A DNA stretch of 64,000 nucleotides from assembly GCA_002946415.1 (NCBI GenBank), contig NJPS01000034.1, forward strand, positions 248,001 to 312,000, written 5' to 3'. The notes under the pieces were generated by a model. The model saw nothing but the letters and a program-made list of their open reading frames with translations, ran no database searches and was not told the DNA's origin. Source of the DNA: Rutstroemia sp. NJR-2017a BVV2. Its lineage: Eukaryota; Ascomycota; Leotiomycetes; Helotiales; Rutstroemiaceae. Of this stretch, positions 22,045-32,774 are shown piece after piece (positions within the stretch are counted from its first letter, which is position 1; the number at the start of each line of letters is the position of its first letter). The translations under genes and the position numbers were made by a program.

Positions 22045-22662
22045 TTATTGTAGATCTTCATCCTCCTTCTCCCGTCTCTCTTCCTCTTCCTCCCTTTCTC
22101 GTAACTTCACACCCTCCACTAACGCAACACCTTCCATACCCATCTCCTCCCCACCATCACTCGCACTTGTGGCGCCATTCCCTGCCCTGAGCCTGGCCGA
22201 CTTCTGCGCGCCCTCAATCCTTTCCCTAACTAGCTTCGCGATCGCATTTTCTGTCCGCACATTTAATATCTCCAGCTTCGCTTCTAAATCTCTCTTGAGA
22301 TCCCAATTCGGCTTTTTTGGCTGAAGTTTAAAAAGATCAACACCTCTCTCGTCTCGTTCTTCCTCCGCAGCTTTCCTCCTAATTTCCTCTTCGACTTCTG
22401 CGGCTTGTTGTTCAAGTGTAGGTTTCTCTAGTGTTGGTGGTGCCTCAAACCCCAGCTTTGGACCTTTCGTTTCTGGATCGTAATTTCGTCCCGATAAGTG
22501 TAGCTTTGCGACATCAGGTGAGGCAGGTGGTGAAGGAGATCGCTCAGATTCTGGTGCTACAACCTCATCGGCGGGTTGTTTCCTCTTTAAAGATTTGAGT
22601 TTGGCGAGACGCGCTTTGCGCTCATCCGCGGCTGCGCCTAAGGTGACATGTGTAGCTGACAT
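22045..22662 (-). CDS. cwf18: Pre-mRNA splicing factor CWF18 (CCDC12 family)
   Basis: Intronless ORF of 205 residues. The N terminus (AAADERKARLAKLKSLKRK), the central RNYDPETKGPKLGFEAPP, and VDLFKLQPKKPNWDLKRDLE followed by AKLEILNVRTENAIAKLVRE are the signature of the Cwf18/CCDC12 family, a component of the Prp19-associated spliceosome. The C terminus is acidic and Arg/Glu-rich. Length is usual for the family. It is divergent from the PPR gene. Confidence 0.92.
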   Translation of the reverse strand: MSATHVTLGAAADERKARLAKLKSLKRKQPADEVVAPESERSPSPPASPDVAKLHLSGRNYDPETKGPKLGFEAPPTLEKPTLEQQAAEVEEEIRRKAAEEERDERGVDLFKLQPKKPNWDLKRDLEAKLEILNVRTENAIAKLVRERIEGAQKSARLRAGNGATSASDGGEEMGMEGVALVEGVKLREREEEEERREKEDEDLQ

Positions 22663-23085
22663 TGGATTGAGAAAATTGTCCTTGAGGTGTGCTTTGAGAG
22701 CAGGCCGATCAGAACTGCGTATACGGGTAGCTCTGTTGTGGTTTTGAGAGCCCTGTGGTAGGAGATAACACCGCAGATAATTCTTTGAGGTCCGTCTAAC
22801 AAATGAAATCTATCAATTGATTATGGCTAGTCTCAGCCTGACGGCCCGCAATAATTAGTGAGATAGCCACGATAGCCTTACCATTCCGTATAAAACGAGC
22901 CAATTACTTGCTAGACTCACGATCGATATCAGCAACTTGTGCGGCCGACTAACAAGGCTATCAACCTTATTTTTTCTTTCACATTTCGTTTCCTACTTGC
23001 CGCGATCTCGCCCCAACTTGATCACGATTTGTACCGAGATAAAGTTGTGATCGATGGATGCGGACTTATATGCCGGCAGTAGCTG
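22663..23085. promoter_or_regulatory. Divergent promoter region cwf18 / PPR gene
   Basis: 423 bp between divergent starts. Contains a GATCGATATC stretch near 22920-22929 and pyrimidine-rich tracts near 22967-22992. No defined element was recognised. Confidence 0.4.
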
Positions 23086-26000
23086 ATGCCTCTAATTCCG
23101 AATCCACTCATAAGGCCATGGTCGCCGTCGGAACTCCCAATCCTGCCGTTTCTTGCACCTCGACTTTTAGAACCATGGACTACGAAGCGCCGCAGAGCCT
23201 GTCTCGAGCCGAAAGCAAATTACAGTCAACATAGTAGCGTATCATCAGTAGCGGGCGATAGGGGAAGGATTCCACTGAAATGTTCGACAAGTCGTGGGCC
23301 TGACGATGTAGCGCAACCACAGACTAGACGCTATTATTCATCTGCCCATGCTCGGTCTTGGAAGTGTCGAAATCACAGACTTTACCAAGGCGGATGTGCG
23401 CTCTTTTCTCCACGTGGAGCTGTACGTCAATTGTCTTCGGAATATCCAGTTTCGGAAAATGAGAAGGAGGTTGAACCACCACTTAGGGCTGGAGACGATT
23501 CTATTGAGGGGCCAGGCCATCACCACGTCCGGGTCCAGGACGAACCAGACACCGCCATTACGCGCAATCGATCATGGAAAGGCGAAGGTCCCACGCATAG
23601 GGACCAAATCCTGGTACCACCCTCTAAGGCACAGATATCTTCAGCCTCTAGCCTACAATCAAGAGCCGCACCGTTGAGAAAGCAGAGACGTCGTGAAAAT
23701 CAAGTGTCAGCTGAACTACACTCTCTATATAGGCGATTTGCAGAGGAGGCGGGGCTTCGAGTATTGTCTACAAAGTATGTCTCGGTGCTGCAAAAACCCT
23801 CGGGTGCATCTGAATTTGGGTTTACTTTTCATTGGTGGTCTACAAAATTTTCGGTAATCAACCAAATTCATGAGGATGAACTACAAGGGTATCCGAAGGT
23901 GCCAGATATTGATGACGATTTACCCAAATTTCCACTAGCAACGAGGTTACTATTCATCAAGCAAAACAATGTCTCCTCTCTGGCTTCATTCTGGCGTCGA
24001 GTTCCCAAGGAAACCCGTTGTCATGTATGGGCGGAAATCATGATCACCGCAATGGAGAAGCATCCCGATTCAGCCCTCAAATGTCTAATCGCCACATATC
24101 AGGACCCATTCCCACCTAGCTGGGCGGTCAGCGACTGTCTGAACTTCATCATTTCCCATTACTTTAGCACAGCGAATGGTGCGGTATCTAGGGAATCGTT
24201 TCAGCTGCGAGACTTCCAAAGCATACTACGGAGTGTGCAATACTTGCTCTACAGGGGCGCACATGCTAGCCAACGGTCGCTGAGTCTTCTGCAAGCAATC
24301 ATGAACGATGAAGAGTTCAATGAGTTCTATTCCATCTTGGAGATGGCAGGACATCATTTGAACGGCAAGTCACTCCTTCGATTTGTTTACCGTGCTGCGC
24401 GTGCTAGGAATACGGACCTAGCATTCAAGATCTTGCAGAGAGCGCCTTTACAAGGCATCAATCTAGGCCTTGAACGATGGCCGCAGATATGCTCGGTATT
24501 GCTTGTTAGAAGATATCGCGATCCTGACGCAGAAGTTAGTGAAACTGAACTTTTTGAATATATGCTCAGAAATGGTTTTCGACCAGGTATTACCACGTAT
24601 AATATCTTAATTCAAAACTCAGTTCAAGCTGGGGATTCTGAAACGGCATGGCAAATATATGAGATGATTTTGAAAAATGGAATTATTCCTGATGGATATA
24701 CGTTTTCAATCCTGATCCATGACGCCAAACTTCGTCGGGACGGAGCTGCAATTGGAAAACTGGCGAGTCTGATGGCAGAATACGGTATTCAAAACGCTCA
24801 TGCTACCACAGATATACTGGATGCAGTATCCCGTATTCACAAAGCGGAATATCACCAGACATTGAGTAGGAACAGAAAACATCTTCTAACTGCGTTTCCA
24901 CGTATTATTCCACTTTACATGGAAGTATTTGCGCTAGAGCCTTTGATCGAGATCATTCCTGGATTCTCGGAGCGGTTCTTACCTCATGCAAGATCAAAGG
25001 TTGTCGATACCACAAACGACCATTCAAAGGATGACCACCCTCCTTCTATTCATCATCCCGGCGGAGAATTGTCCGACTCTCTAGCAGTGATGACATCGGA
25101 TGCGCAAGACGGAGAGTCTGGGCTCAGCAGCAAACAGGACTTACTAGAACCAAGTGTCGCGACCTTAAATGTAATGCTACAGTCGTACTGTGACTATCTT
25201 GAAAGTTCACGGAATGCTGCAGCTCTTCTTGAGCTGTATGACCACTTCCAAGACTTGGTTTCTAAACGTCGTCCAGTGATTGCCCCGCTGGCGAGAGACC
25301 CTCGCTTCTACAATTACATGCTTTCAGCACTGGGGTCTTGCTATGCACCACTCGAGGATTGTTTACGTATAATCAAAGACATGCAAGCTCCTTATATCCA
25401 TAACTCGTCTGAAAGTGGAAAAGCGGAGTCGGAGGAAGTCGAAACTGTTCTGCAATCCGAAGCAGACCAGGTTACCGAGCCCGATTCTTCAAACGGCACT
25501 CCAGATCTGTTCCGACCACCACAACCGAACATTCATACATGGACTTCAATGCTTCACATCTTCATGCACCGCCGGCAGCCACGTGCAGCCGAGAAGGTTC
25601 TGCAAATAATGTTTGAAAAGGGTATGAGGCCAAACGCTGCGACATGGAATGCTTTAACAACTGGCTACATGAGACTCCAAGATCCAGCAATGGTAGCGGA
25701 TTCTTTCAACCGCTCAACAGAAGCCGGTTACTCCCCCCGTTATGCTATGTCCTCTCGATGGTGGTTCAAATTTAAGCCGAAAGATGTTTTGGCAGCAGCT
25801 TTGAGGGCTACCGTTACTAACAGCCCCACCACCTTGGACGATATGGCTGACGTGATTGGCTCTCGAGATTCTCCTTCTTCATCTGTATCCGGCGAAGATG
25901 ACTCTTCCGCTGTCCCGGCCGACCGCGGCATTGATACCGTTGCTGCTGAGACGACGGATATCTATTCGACCAAAAAACGACGATTGGTCACTGCCAATTC

Positions 26001-26310
26001 GCCAGTCTATCCCAATTGGATGTTTGACGCGCTGCTCCGTCTCGCCGAAAAAGATGTCATGGTGCATGGGAAGTCGGAGTCTGCTTCGGTGCCTCAAGCT
26101 CTGTCTGTTGGCGATCCAGAGCAGTTCCAAGAGGCCAACGTAAGCGGGGAAACTTCTAGACTTCCTGTAAACAAAATGATAACCCGAAGAGTCCGGTCGT
26201 CGAAGAAGCCATTGGCTCGCCGAAAGTTACAAAGCATTCGAGATTCCATCCGGAGCCGCAAGGAGCAAATTGCCGAACCTTATGCGCGGGAAGGCAATGA
26301 GAGTACATGA
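23086..26310 (+). CDS. Mitochondrial pentatricopeptide repeat protein
   Basis: Single-exon ORF of 1074 residues. The N terminus is Arg/Pro-rich with few acids and then RRYYSSAHARSW, consistent with a mitochondrial presequence. PPR helices are clear at about 495-575 (EYMLRNGFRPGITTYNILIQ, DGYTFSILIHDAKL) and about 805-880 (PNIHTWTSMLHIFMHRRQPR, MRPNAATWNALTTGYMRLQ). The C terminus is basic. PPR proteins bind organellar RNA and control its translation or stability. Size and layout resemble Neurospora CYA5, needed for cox1 expression, but I cannot confirm orthology. In-frame upstream sequence has no earlier ATG close by. Confidence 0.82.
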   Translation: MPLIPNPLIRPWSPSELPILPFLAPRLLEPWTTKRRRACLEPKANYSQHSSVSSVAGDRGRIPLKCSTSRGPDDVAQPQTRRYYSSAHARSWKCRNHRLYQGGCALFSPRGAVRQLSSEYPVSENEKEVEPPLRAGDDSIEGPGHHHVRVQDEPDTAITRNRSWKGEGPTHRDQILVPPSKAQISSASSLQSRAAPLRKQRRRENQVSAELHSLYRRFAEEAGLRVLSTKYVSVLQKPSGASEFGFTFHWWSTKFSVINQIHEDELQGYPKVPDIDDDLPKFPLATRLLFIKQNNVSSLASFWRRVPKETRCHVWAEIMITAMEKHPDSALKCLIATYQDPFPPSWAVSDCLNFIISHYFSTANGAVSRESFQLRDFQSILRSVQYLLYRGAHASQRSLSLLQAIMNDEEFNEFYSILEMAGHHLNGKSLLRFVYRAARARNTDLAFKILQRAPLQGINLGLERWPQICSVLLVRRYRDPDAEVSETELFEYMLRNGFRPGITTYNILIQNSVQAGDSETAWQIYEMILKNGIIPDGYTFSILIHDAKLRRDGAAIGKLASLMAEYGIQNAHATTDILDAVSRIHKAEYHQTLSRNRKHLLTAFPRIIPLYMEVFALEPLIEIIPGFSERFLPHARSKVVDTTNDHSKDDHPPSIHHPGGELSDSLAVMTSDAQDGESGLSSKQDLLEPSVATLNVMLQSYCDYLESSRNAAALLELYDHFQDLVSKRRPVIAPLARDPRFYNYMLSALGSCYAPLEDCLRIIKDMQAPYIHNSSESGKAESEEVETVLQSEADQVTEPDSSNGTPDLFRPPQPNIHTWTSMLHIFMHRRQPRAAEKVLQIMFEKGMRPNAATWNALTTGYMRLQDPAMVADSFNRSTEAGYSPRYAMSSRWWFKFKPKDVLAAALRATVTNSPTTLDDMADVIGSRDSPSSSVSGEDDSSAVPADRGIDTVAAETTDIYSTKKRRLVTANSPVYPNWMFDALLRLAEKDVMVHGKSESASVPQALSVGDPEQFQEANVSGETSRLPVNKMITRRVRSSKKPLARRKLQSIRDSIRSRKEQIAEPYAREGNEST

Positions 26311-26673
26311 TGTGCCACATTAGCTGGTTAATGGTAGTTACGACGTTAATGATTTACGCTGTATATATAGAAGCTTCATGACTGTCGTATATTCAAAGAT
26401 ATCGTTGCACTAAATGTTTGTAAATTATGTATATTATGATAGTGTTGATAGCAGAACGATATATGCCCCTTATCAAATTTCAATATAGTACCGGTCACTC
26501 CTTCAGATATTCAAAATAGGTGCTTGTACATAACGCGCTTGAACAAAAGGCGGGGCAGCTTCCACGCGCTAGCACGGTAGCAGATGGTGGGGTGTTCAGT
26601 TCCGTCACAGTGGCATTTGGGAAACATAAACGAAGCATTTCAGTCAGTCAATCTCGCTACCATAATACTCAAA
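26311..26673. other. Intergenic region
   Basis: About 360 bp of PPR gene 3' flank and histidine-phosphatase promoter. AT-rich near 26360-26460. Nothing else was seen. Confidence 0.5.
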
Positions 26674-27612
26674 ATGCCAGACAAAGATGCTGGTACTCCG
26701 AGGGTCTTCCTTATTCGACAGTAAGTATTCTTAGAGGGGATATCCCACGCTCTTGCGGGCTTCTACAATTGCCAAAAAAAAGAGCATTCAGATCTTTATT
26801 TCCTGCTAGCACTAGCGACAATCATGCTAATACTATGACAGTGGTAAGTCACTCGATGGCTCTCTAACTCTGCAATTCTGCCTTATCACTGCTGCCTGTC
26901 ACCATGGTGAATCGATGTATTTGATCATTGTGCATGTTGTCCCTGACCGTTTGGTGTTTTAGGGGAGACGGAGTGGTCTATGTCGGGACGCTACACTGGT
27001 CGAACTGATATTCCCCTTACTCCACATGGCGAGGAGCAAGTATCATCATCTGCCGGCGTGATTGTCGGGCCAGGCAAACTCATTGATCCGTCGAAAATCG
27101 TGCACCTCTTCATTAGCCCTCGAATCCGAGCACGACGCACTTACGATATCCTGTTCGACGAGTCGGCCCAAAAGCAGTTCGCAGAGAATGCTGAAATCAC
27201 AGAGGATATTCGAGAATGGGAATATGGAGCTTACGAAGGGCTCCTTACTGCGGAGATCCGGACCGCGCGGAAAGGGAAAGGTCTAGATAAAGAGCGACCA
27301 TGGAATATTTGGCTGGATGGTTGCGAGGACGGGGAATCTGCTGCTGAGGTCTCAGATAGATTGGATGGCATTATTGCGAAAATCCGTGAGATTCAAGGGC
27401 CATATATGCATGGAGAGAAATATGTAGACATCGTGCTGATTGCACATGGACATATATTGCGAGCCTTCACGAAAAGGTGGCTTGGTTTCGAGCTTGGAGT
27501 ATCTTTACCGATGATGCTTGAACCAGGCGCTGTCGGAGTACTGAGTTATGAACATCATAACGTCAAAGAGCCAGCTTTCTTGTTGGGTGTGAATATGGGT
27601 GGTTCGAAGTAG
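26674..27612 (+). CDS. Histidine phosphatase family protein (SHB17-like), with 2-nt micro-exon
   Basis: Exons 26674-26720, 26842-26843 and 26963-27612 encode 232 residues. The catalytic RHGETEW motif (His16 phospho-acceptor) is assembled from three exons: CA | TG | GGGAGACG. The middle exon is only two bases, flanked by CAG and GTAAGT. Both introns have branch sites (CTAAT, CTGAC). Skipping the micro-exon turns His into Gln and soon meets a stop. Other active-site motifs are SPRIRARRT, the REWEYGAYEG acid, and the second histidine in LIAHGHILR (about His178). Length and motifs resemble sedoheptulose-1,7-bisphosphatase Shb17 of riboneogenesis; the substrate is inferred. Confidence 0.87.
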
Positions 27613-27690
27613 ATGCTAGGAGACAGCAGCTCTACCCAAGTTTTTTGCACACATACTAACTGTCCATATTGCTCTTTCTTTGACTGAGTA

Positions 27691-28698
27691 TCATGATTTT
27701 CGCTTGAATGTGTACAAGAACAATCCGTCCCTACTAAACACTTCCCTATCCTGGTCCTCAATCTCCTCTACTACAAACTTCTTCTTCGCATTCTTCATAA
27801 AGTGCATGTCTGCCCTCCTTCTCTTCTTAAAGCAGAAGTAGATAACCGCATCCTGGCAGAGCTCCAGAAGCTCTCCCAAAGTCTGGAGAAGCAACGGAAA
27901 TGCTGGCTCGAAGTATACACAGTCGGCGGCCAGAATCACATTTGGCTTCACGTTAACGACCTGTTCAGGTAATGGCTCCCCCCTGGATTTAAATAAGAAA
28001 TTACTCAGGAAGGACAAAGGAGGAGCATACCAATTCAAAATCAGCGGAACTACATGTGAAGCTAGTTCGTTCAACGCAATATTCTTCTTCATGAGTTCGA
28101 ACATAGCATCCATATCTGTAAGCAACAACTGATGCTGGAGGCCACCCCCAAAAGCCACGGCAAGTCCTACTAAGCCACCGCCGGCACCAAGTTCGAGTCT
28201 ACGAGTCTGATCAGTTTTCTACGATACATACAAGCCATGTATACATGAGACGTGCGTACATTCGAGCATCCTTTAACATATCTTTATGATACCGTAACAT
28301 GTGCTGAGCCAACACCATTCCCGCCGGCCATAGCTGGCCTCCACATCCCTTTGAGAGATCTTCATGAAGTTTAAGTGGAGGCTCGAGAAGACCAGAGAAG
28401 TTTACAGTTGTTATCGCGGCGGCCTTGTATGTTGGTAAAGGAGCCAAGTCCACTCCTATTGATAGAGGGCTAAATTCTGGTGACGGTGATCTCGAAATCA
28501 TTTTTGGAAATTTGGGTACTCACCAAAAGAACCGAACGGCGAGGAGAGAAGTGAGGATGTACACACTTTCAAAATCTGCTCCACTATAATTCTCTCCCGG
28601 CTTACATAAGTGGGCACTTGTCCAATTCGCTTATCAAGGAAAGTGTTCCTGTCCACTCCCTTCTTCGGTTTTTGGCCCTGCGTAAGTGCGAAGGACAT
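27691..28698 (-). CDS. EFM6: Protein-lysine N-methyltransferase, EFM6-like
   Basis: Preferred model: exons 28524-28698, 28260-28455, 28031-28198 and 27691-27982 (276 residues). Motifs of seven-beta-strand METTL21-type methyltransferases are clear: CGGQLWPAGMVLAQHML, the SAM-binding ILELGAGGGLVGLAVA rebuilt across a splice, LLLTDMD, and VILAADCVYFEPAFPLL. Yeast Efm6 methylates translation elongation factor 1A. The start is uncertain: an ATG at 28501 gives an unspliced alternative, and an acceptor at 28476 is also in frame. The 48-nt third intron (27983-28030) has no stop and is a multiple of three; splicing it yields LNWGEPLP, which fits the family better. Confidence 0.8.
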
Positions 28699-29345
28699 TC
28701 CACTCTATATTTCTTGAGGAACAAGTTTCACTCGGCAAGGAGTAGAGGTACTTTCGAAAGCAGATATTTACTATAATTGCAATGTCGCTACTCCTACCCG
28801 GTAATATTCCTTGCCGAAGGACAGAGCCGCAGCAGGGTGCTATCAGCTGGCACCCAATCCCTTTGCTAGATCACCACAAAAGATGACAGCTTGGTCGCCT
28901 GTTCGGTCTCTTTTCCTCTCTCGGATGGCACTGCTGGAAAGCAGTCAAGAAGTTGAGAGAAGATGTGCTAGCAAGATGCCTGTGATGCGACTTCATCTGA
29001 TGTGGCTGGGAATGGAATTCGCCCCATGAATAGCCTCACATCAGCATGTACAGTCCTTCCATTCTTTTCAATGTTCATGAAGCCGATTATACAAGTTTAT
29101 CCAGCCCCTTGCATTATATTGGTCTGAATGTAAGGCAATTCCTGGTAAATCCCCTCTATTGCGCCTTCAGAATACCTGGTGATGGCAGGCTCATTGATGG
29201 CTACCATTCTCTGTGTCGACTTTACATGCAACTTGCTGCTTGCATCCAAAGTAATCTTCTCAGCATGTCAGCGCCTCGAATTCTCTGTGCAAGAAGTATC
29301 TTCATCCGGAGCCTCTGAGAATAATATCTGCACGAATCTTTGGAA
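28699..29345. promoter_or_regulatory. Divergent intergenic region EFM6 / AXL2
   Basis: About 650 bp. Small open frames are present but none has convincing composition. Promoters of both genes are presumed here. Confidence 0.4.
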
Positions 29346-32300
29346 ATGGCACTGCGAATTATTCTCTTTGTATTTATCATCTTTGGTGCATTCGCTGATG
29401 CTATACCAACAATTGCCTATCCTATTAACTCACAAATCCCACCCATCGCACGGGTCTCAGTGCCCTATTCATACACATTCCCTCTATCAACATTCACCTC
29501 ATCGTCAACACTGAGCTACAGCCTGTCCAGTGCACCACATTGGCTTTCGTTGGATAGCGATTCTCGTACACTCTTCGGCATCCCTCTGGATAGTGATGTC
29601 GACGGCGGGCAGGTGGCAGAGGTTTCTTTTGCGATTATTGCAAGCGACATAACTGGCTCTCAAACCCTCGATGTCACCTTGGTGATATCGAAGAATCCAG
29701 CACCAAAAGTTGAAATACCAGTTGAGTCACAGTTACCGGCATTTGGTTTCTTCTCCGCGCCATCCACGTCGTTGTACCATCCTTCGTCGCCCTTCAATAT
29801 AGAATTTGATATCGATACGTTCTCAAGTGCCAACAAAGCCGATCTAACATACTACGCATCCACGACTGACGACACACCTCTACCATCGTGGGTTCTTTTC
29901 GAAAAGACCACCCTTACTTTCAGTGGCCAAACACCAGAATATGCCTCTCTTATACAACCACCGCAGACATTTGGGATCCAGCTTATTGCATCAGACATAC
30001 CTGGGTACGCCGGAGCTTCGATTTCATTCAACATTGAGGTTGGAATCCATCTTCTAGCTTTCAGCACGACAGATCTAGTAGCTAATGCTACTCCGGGGAC
30101 AGAAATAGAGTATAAAGGTCTTTCTGGCAGTCTCCAGCTCGACGGCAAGGTAGCAGGCACCGCGAATATCGTATCAGTTATCGCGAAAACACCGGACTGG
30201 CTCGCCTTCGACAATAGTACGCTTGTTCTCAGTGGCACGCCTCCAGAAGATGCTACATCGTACAACGTATCCGTGCAAGCACTAGATGTGTACGGGGACA
30301 CGGCAGTTACCACGGTTTTAATTAACTTATCTACACCATTCTTCACCGGTCCACTCCCTGATGTCAATGCTACTATTGGATCTATTTTCTCATTTGATTT
30401 TAGCGACTACTTAGCAAACACAACGGATGTTGACTTAACTGCCCAGATGTTTCCAACCTCATCTTGGATAAACTTCGATGCTCATGACTTTATCCTATCC
30501 GGTCGTGTTCCAGTCTCTGCGGAACCTTCGACTATCAATATTACGATTTCGGCATCTTCTAAATCATCAAATCGTACTAGCTCAGAGTCATTCAAGCTAG
30601 CTATTACATCCTCTAAGAATCGCTCACCTACGTCAACATCGTCAGCATCATCTAAATCTATATCTGCAACACCTGCTGCTACCACAAATCCGGAAGTCAA
30701 TTCGTCCTTTAGTGATGCATTGAGCAAAGGTACGATTGTAGCAATCGTAGTTCCAATTGTAGTAGTTCTAATAGCACTTCTCATATGCTTGTTCTGCTAT
30801 CGAAGGCGACGGCAGGACGCCAAGTCACACTCTGGAGAACCTTCCGAGGAGTACGCCTCAGGTCCCATGGGAAGTAACTCGAGCATAGTCAAGGCCACAT
30901 ATTCAACTCGCTTTGTGCCACCACTCCAATTAGATACAACGGGCTTCTCTGTACTAGACAACAGTTCTAGTGTATATACTTCTACTGACCCCAATATTGC
31001 GGCTTACAATAACCGTAAATCAATACGACGTTCACAAACTCTATCTCACGCTTCACCATCCAACTTTCGTGAATCCCAAGGCTCGGCAACTAGAGCGCGC
31101 GCATATTCTGAGAATGCTCTCAGTACAAATCCACACAGAAGCACGTGGAGGAATACTCAAGAAACTGGTTACCCTACGTTGGATTCGAGTTCCACAACAA
31201 ATAGTACACAGCGACTGGCAAGAAACTACTCAAGGAAAGGCCATACAAGACGCTCAACATATGGAATTCACAATGAGCCAAGAATGAGGAATAGTGATAT
31301 GAGTCAACTCGGTACTCATGGTCTTCTTGATAATCGAGGCTCGGATGGCACAGTTTTGAATTTGACGGACAGCAATTTTTCTTCTTCGCCCATCGATAAC
31401 TTTTCGATATTATCGGGGGATTGGAGTAGCGCTGTGCGGGCTTCTGCCACTGGACGAGTTCACAAAGCTGGACAAAATGCAGAGAGACTCCGAGTACATC
31501 GAAAATCCACGACTAGAAATCTAGATTTCATAGCCGGGCCAGCAATTATAGGGAAAAGAAGAAGTGTTATTAGCCATAGGGGACGCGAATCCATTTCCTC
31601 ATTCGACGCTCTGAACACTCCAGGTAACAGGCGAAGTATAGGACACGGGCAGGACTGGATGATAGATCAAGGAGAGCTGCCAAGAAATTCTCGTACATGG
31701 AAAACGGTCAACACATTTGACACCGATGCCCAAAAACATCGTAGTGTTACAAGCACATATTCATCAGCCTCCACGGATTTACTCAAGTTTGGACCTACGA
31801 CCATCGCACCGACGGAAGGCAAGGACTTACAAAGCATTAGGACTGTACCAAGAAGCCCCGGACCAACAGCACTAATCTGGGAGAAAGAAACAGGCCGGAG
31901 TAGTAGAATATCCTCCGGTAGTAACAGCACACGGCCTGTCTCTCGGCGCATTGGATCTTCGCCGTTTTTTGCTGGAGGCACGTCTTCAGTTCGTCGAAAA
32001 GGAAGACGAAGCTACGCGGATTCTCCCACTGTTCCTGAGGAAGCACTTATTGGCAACGAGTTAATAGCAGCGCAACGAAAAAACGATTCATTAGGTATAA
32101 CCTATCCAGATGGCTACAACAGTGCCAAGGAGGGGACTCGCCAACTTCGCTCGTACATTCAAGCCACCTTCAGTAAATCAAGATTGAAGGGAAGCGATAG
32201 TATGGCCAGTGTAGATAGCAGGTTCGAAAGTGTGAGCGGTAGCATGCAAGATTTACAAATCGGCTCTATTCCGCCGTCCCAGAGCCGACATGCTCAACTG

Positions 32301-32774
32301 ATGGAGCTGGATCGACGTGAAACTGAAGCTAGGGAAAGAGGTGGATATGCGGATATGCTGTCTAGCGAATTTAGTGCAGGAAGTTGGGAAAGTATGAGTG
32401 GTGATTCACAACCTAACTTTGTTAGACATGGTGCTTCTTCTTCAATCCCTACGCTACCCACGGCATCGTCGATGGATCCTAGGGGCAAGAATAACATTGT
32501 TACTATCCCCGAAGATGGACACTTGCAGGTGGAGTCAAAATCCAAAGGAGCAGAGTTGAAGGATGGCAAAGAAAGCCCAGTAATGGGTATTCTTGGTCCG
32601 AATGCGAGGATGATTATGGGTGCTGATCGAAGACCAATCAGTGTGGACGTGAAAGACAACAAGAGAATTAGTAGCACGAAGGTTAAGATGGGGAGATATG
32701 GGGAAAGCAGTGGAAATGTTAGTCCTAGCAAAAGTGATGGGGGAAGAAATGTTGAATTTAGTGCGTTTATTTGA
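29346..32774 (+). CDS. AXL2: Axial budding pattern protein AXL2-like
   Basis: Single-exon gene of 1142 residues. An N-terminal signal peptide (about 1-18) is followed by about four cadherin-like (CADG) modules to about residue 430, each with a PxWLxFD / L-x-GxP pattern (HWLSLDSDSRTLFGIP; DWLAFDNSTLVLSGTP). A Ser/Thr-rich stalk leads to one transmembrane helix at 462-488, then CYRRRR and a long Ser-rich cytoplasmic tail of about 650 residues. Yeast Axl2 is a plasma-membrane landmark that recruits polarity factors and interacts with septins; in filamentous fungi it affects septation and conidiation. The window also has a CDC10-type septin. The in-frame TTG six bases upstream is not used. Confidence 0.9.
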   Translation: MALRIILFVFIIFGAFADAIPTIAYPINSQIPPIARVSVPYSYTFPLSTFTSSSTLSYSLSSAPHWLSLDSDSRTLFGIPLDSDVDGGQVAEVSFAIIASDITGSQTLDVTLVISKNPAPKVEIPVESQLPAFGFFSAPSTSLYHPSSPFNIEFDIDTFSSANKADLTYYASTTDDTPLPSWVLFEKTTLTFSGQTPEYASLIQPPQTFGIQLIASDIPGYAGASISFNIEVGIHLLAFSTTDLVANATPGTEIEYKGLSGSLQLDGKVAGTANIVSVIAKTPDWLAFDNSTLVLSGTPPEDATSYNVSVQALDVYGDTAVTTVLINLSTPFFTGPLPDVNATIGSIFSFDFSDYLANTTDVDLTAQMFPTSSWINFDAHDFILSGRVPVSAEPSTINITISASSKSSNRTSSESFKLAITSSKNRSPTSTSSASSKSISATPAATTNPEVNSSFSDALSKGTIVAIVVPIVVVLIALLICLFCYRRRRQDAKSHSGEPSEEYASGPMGSNSSIVKATYSTRFVPPLQLDTTGFSVLDNSSSVYTSTDPNIAAYNNRKSIRRSQTLSHASPSNFRESQGSATRARAYSENALSTNPHRSTWRNTQETGYPTLDSSSTTNSTQRLARNYSRKGHTRRSTYGIHNEPRMRNSDMSQLGTHGLLDNRGSDGTVLNLTDSNFSSSPIDNFSILSGDWSSAVRASATGRVHKAGQNAERLRVHRKSTTRNLDFIAGPAIIGKRRSVISHRGRESISSFDALNTPGNRRSIGHGQDWMIDQGELPRNSRTWKTVNTFDTDAQKHRSVTSTYSSASTDLLKFGPTTIAPTEGKDLQSIRTVPRSPGPTALIWEKETGRSSRISSGSNSTRPVSRRIGSSPFFAGGTSSVRRKGRRSYADSPTVPEEALIGNELIAAQRKNDSLGITYPDGYNSAKEGTRQLRSYIQATFSKSRLKGSDSMASVDSRFESVSGSMQDLQIGSIPPSQSRHAQLMELDRRETEARERGGYADMLSSEFSAGSWESMSGDSQPNFVRHGASSSIPTLPTASSMDPRGKNNIVTIPEDGHLQVESKSKGAELKDGKESPVMGILGPNARMIMGADRRPISVDVKDNKRISSTKVKMGRYGESSGNVSPSKSDGGRNVEFSAFI

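Noticed and set aside
23348..23677. 109-codon plus-strand ORF inside the PPR gene
   Set aside because: It is in a different frame within the 1074-residue ORF and has no independent support.
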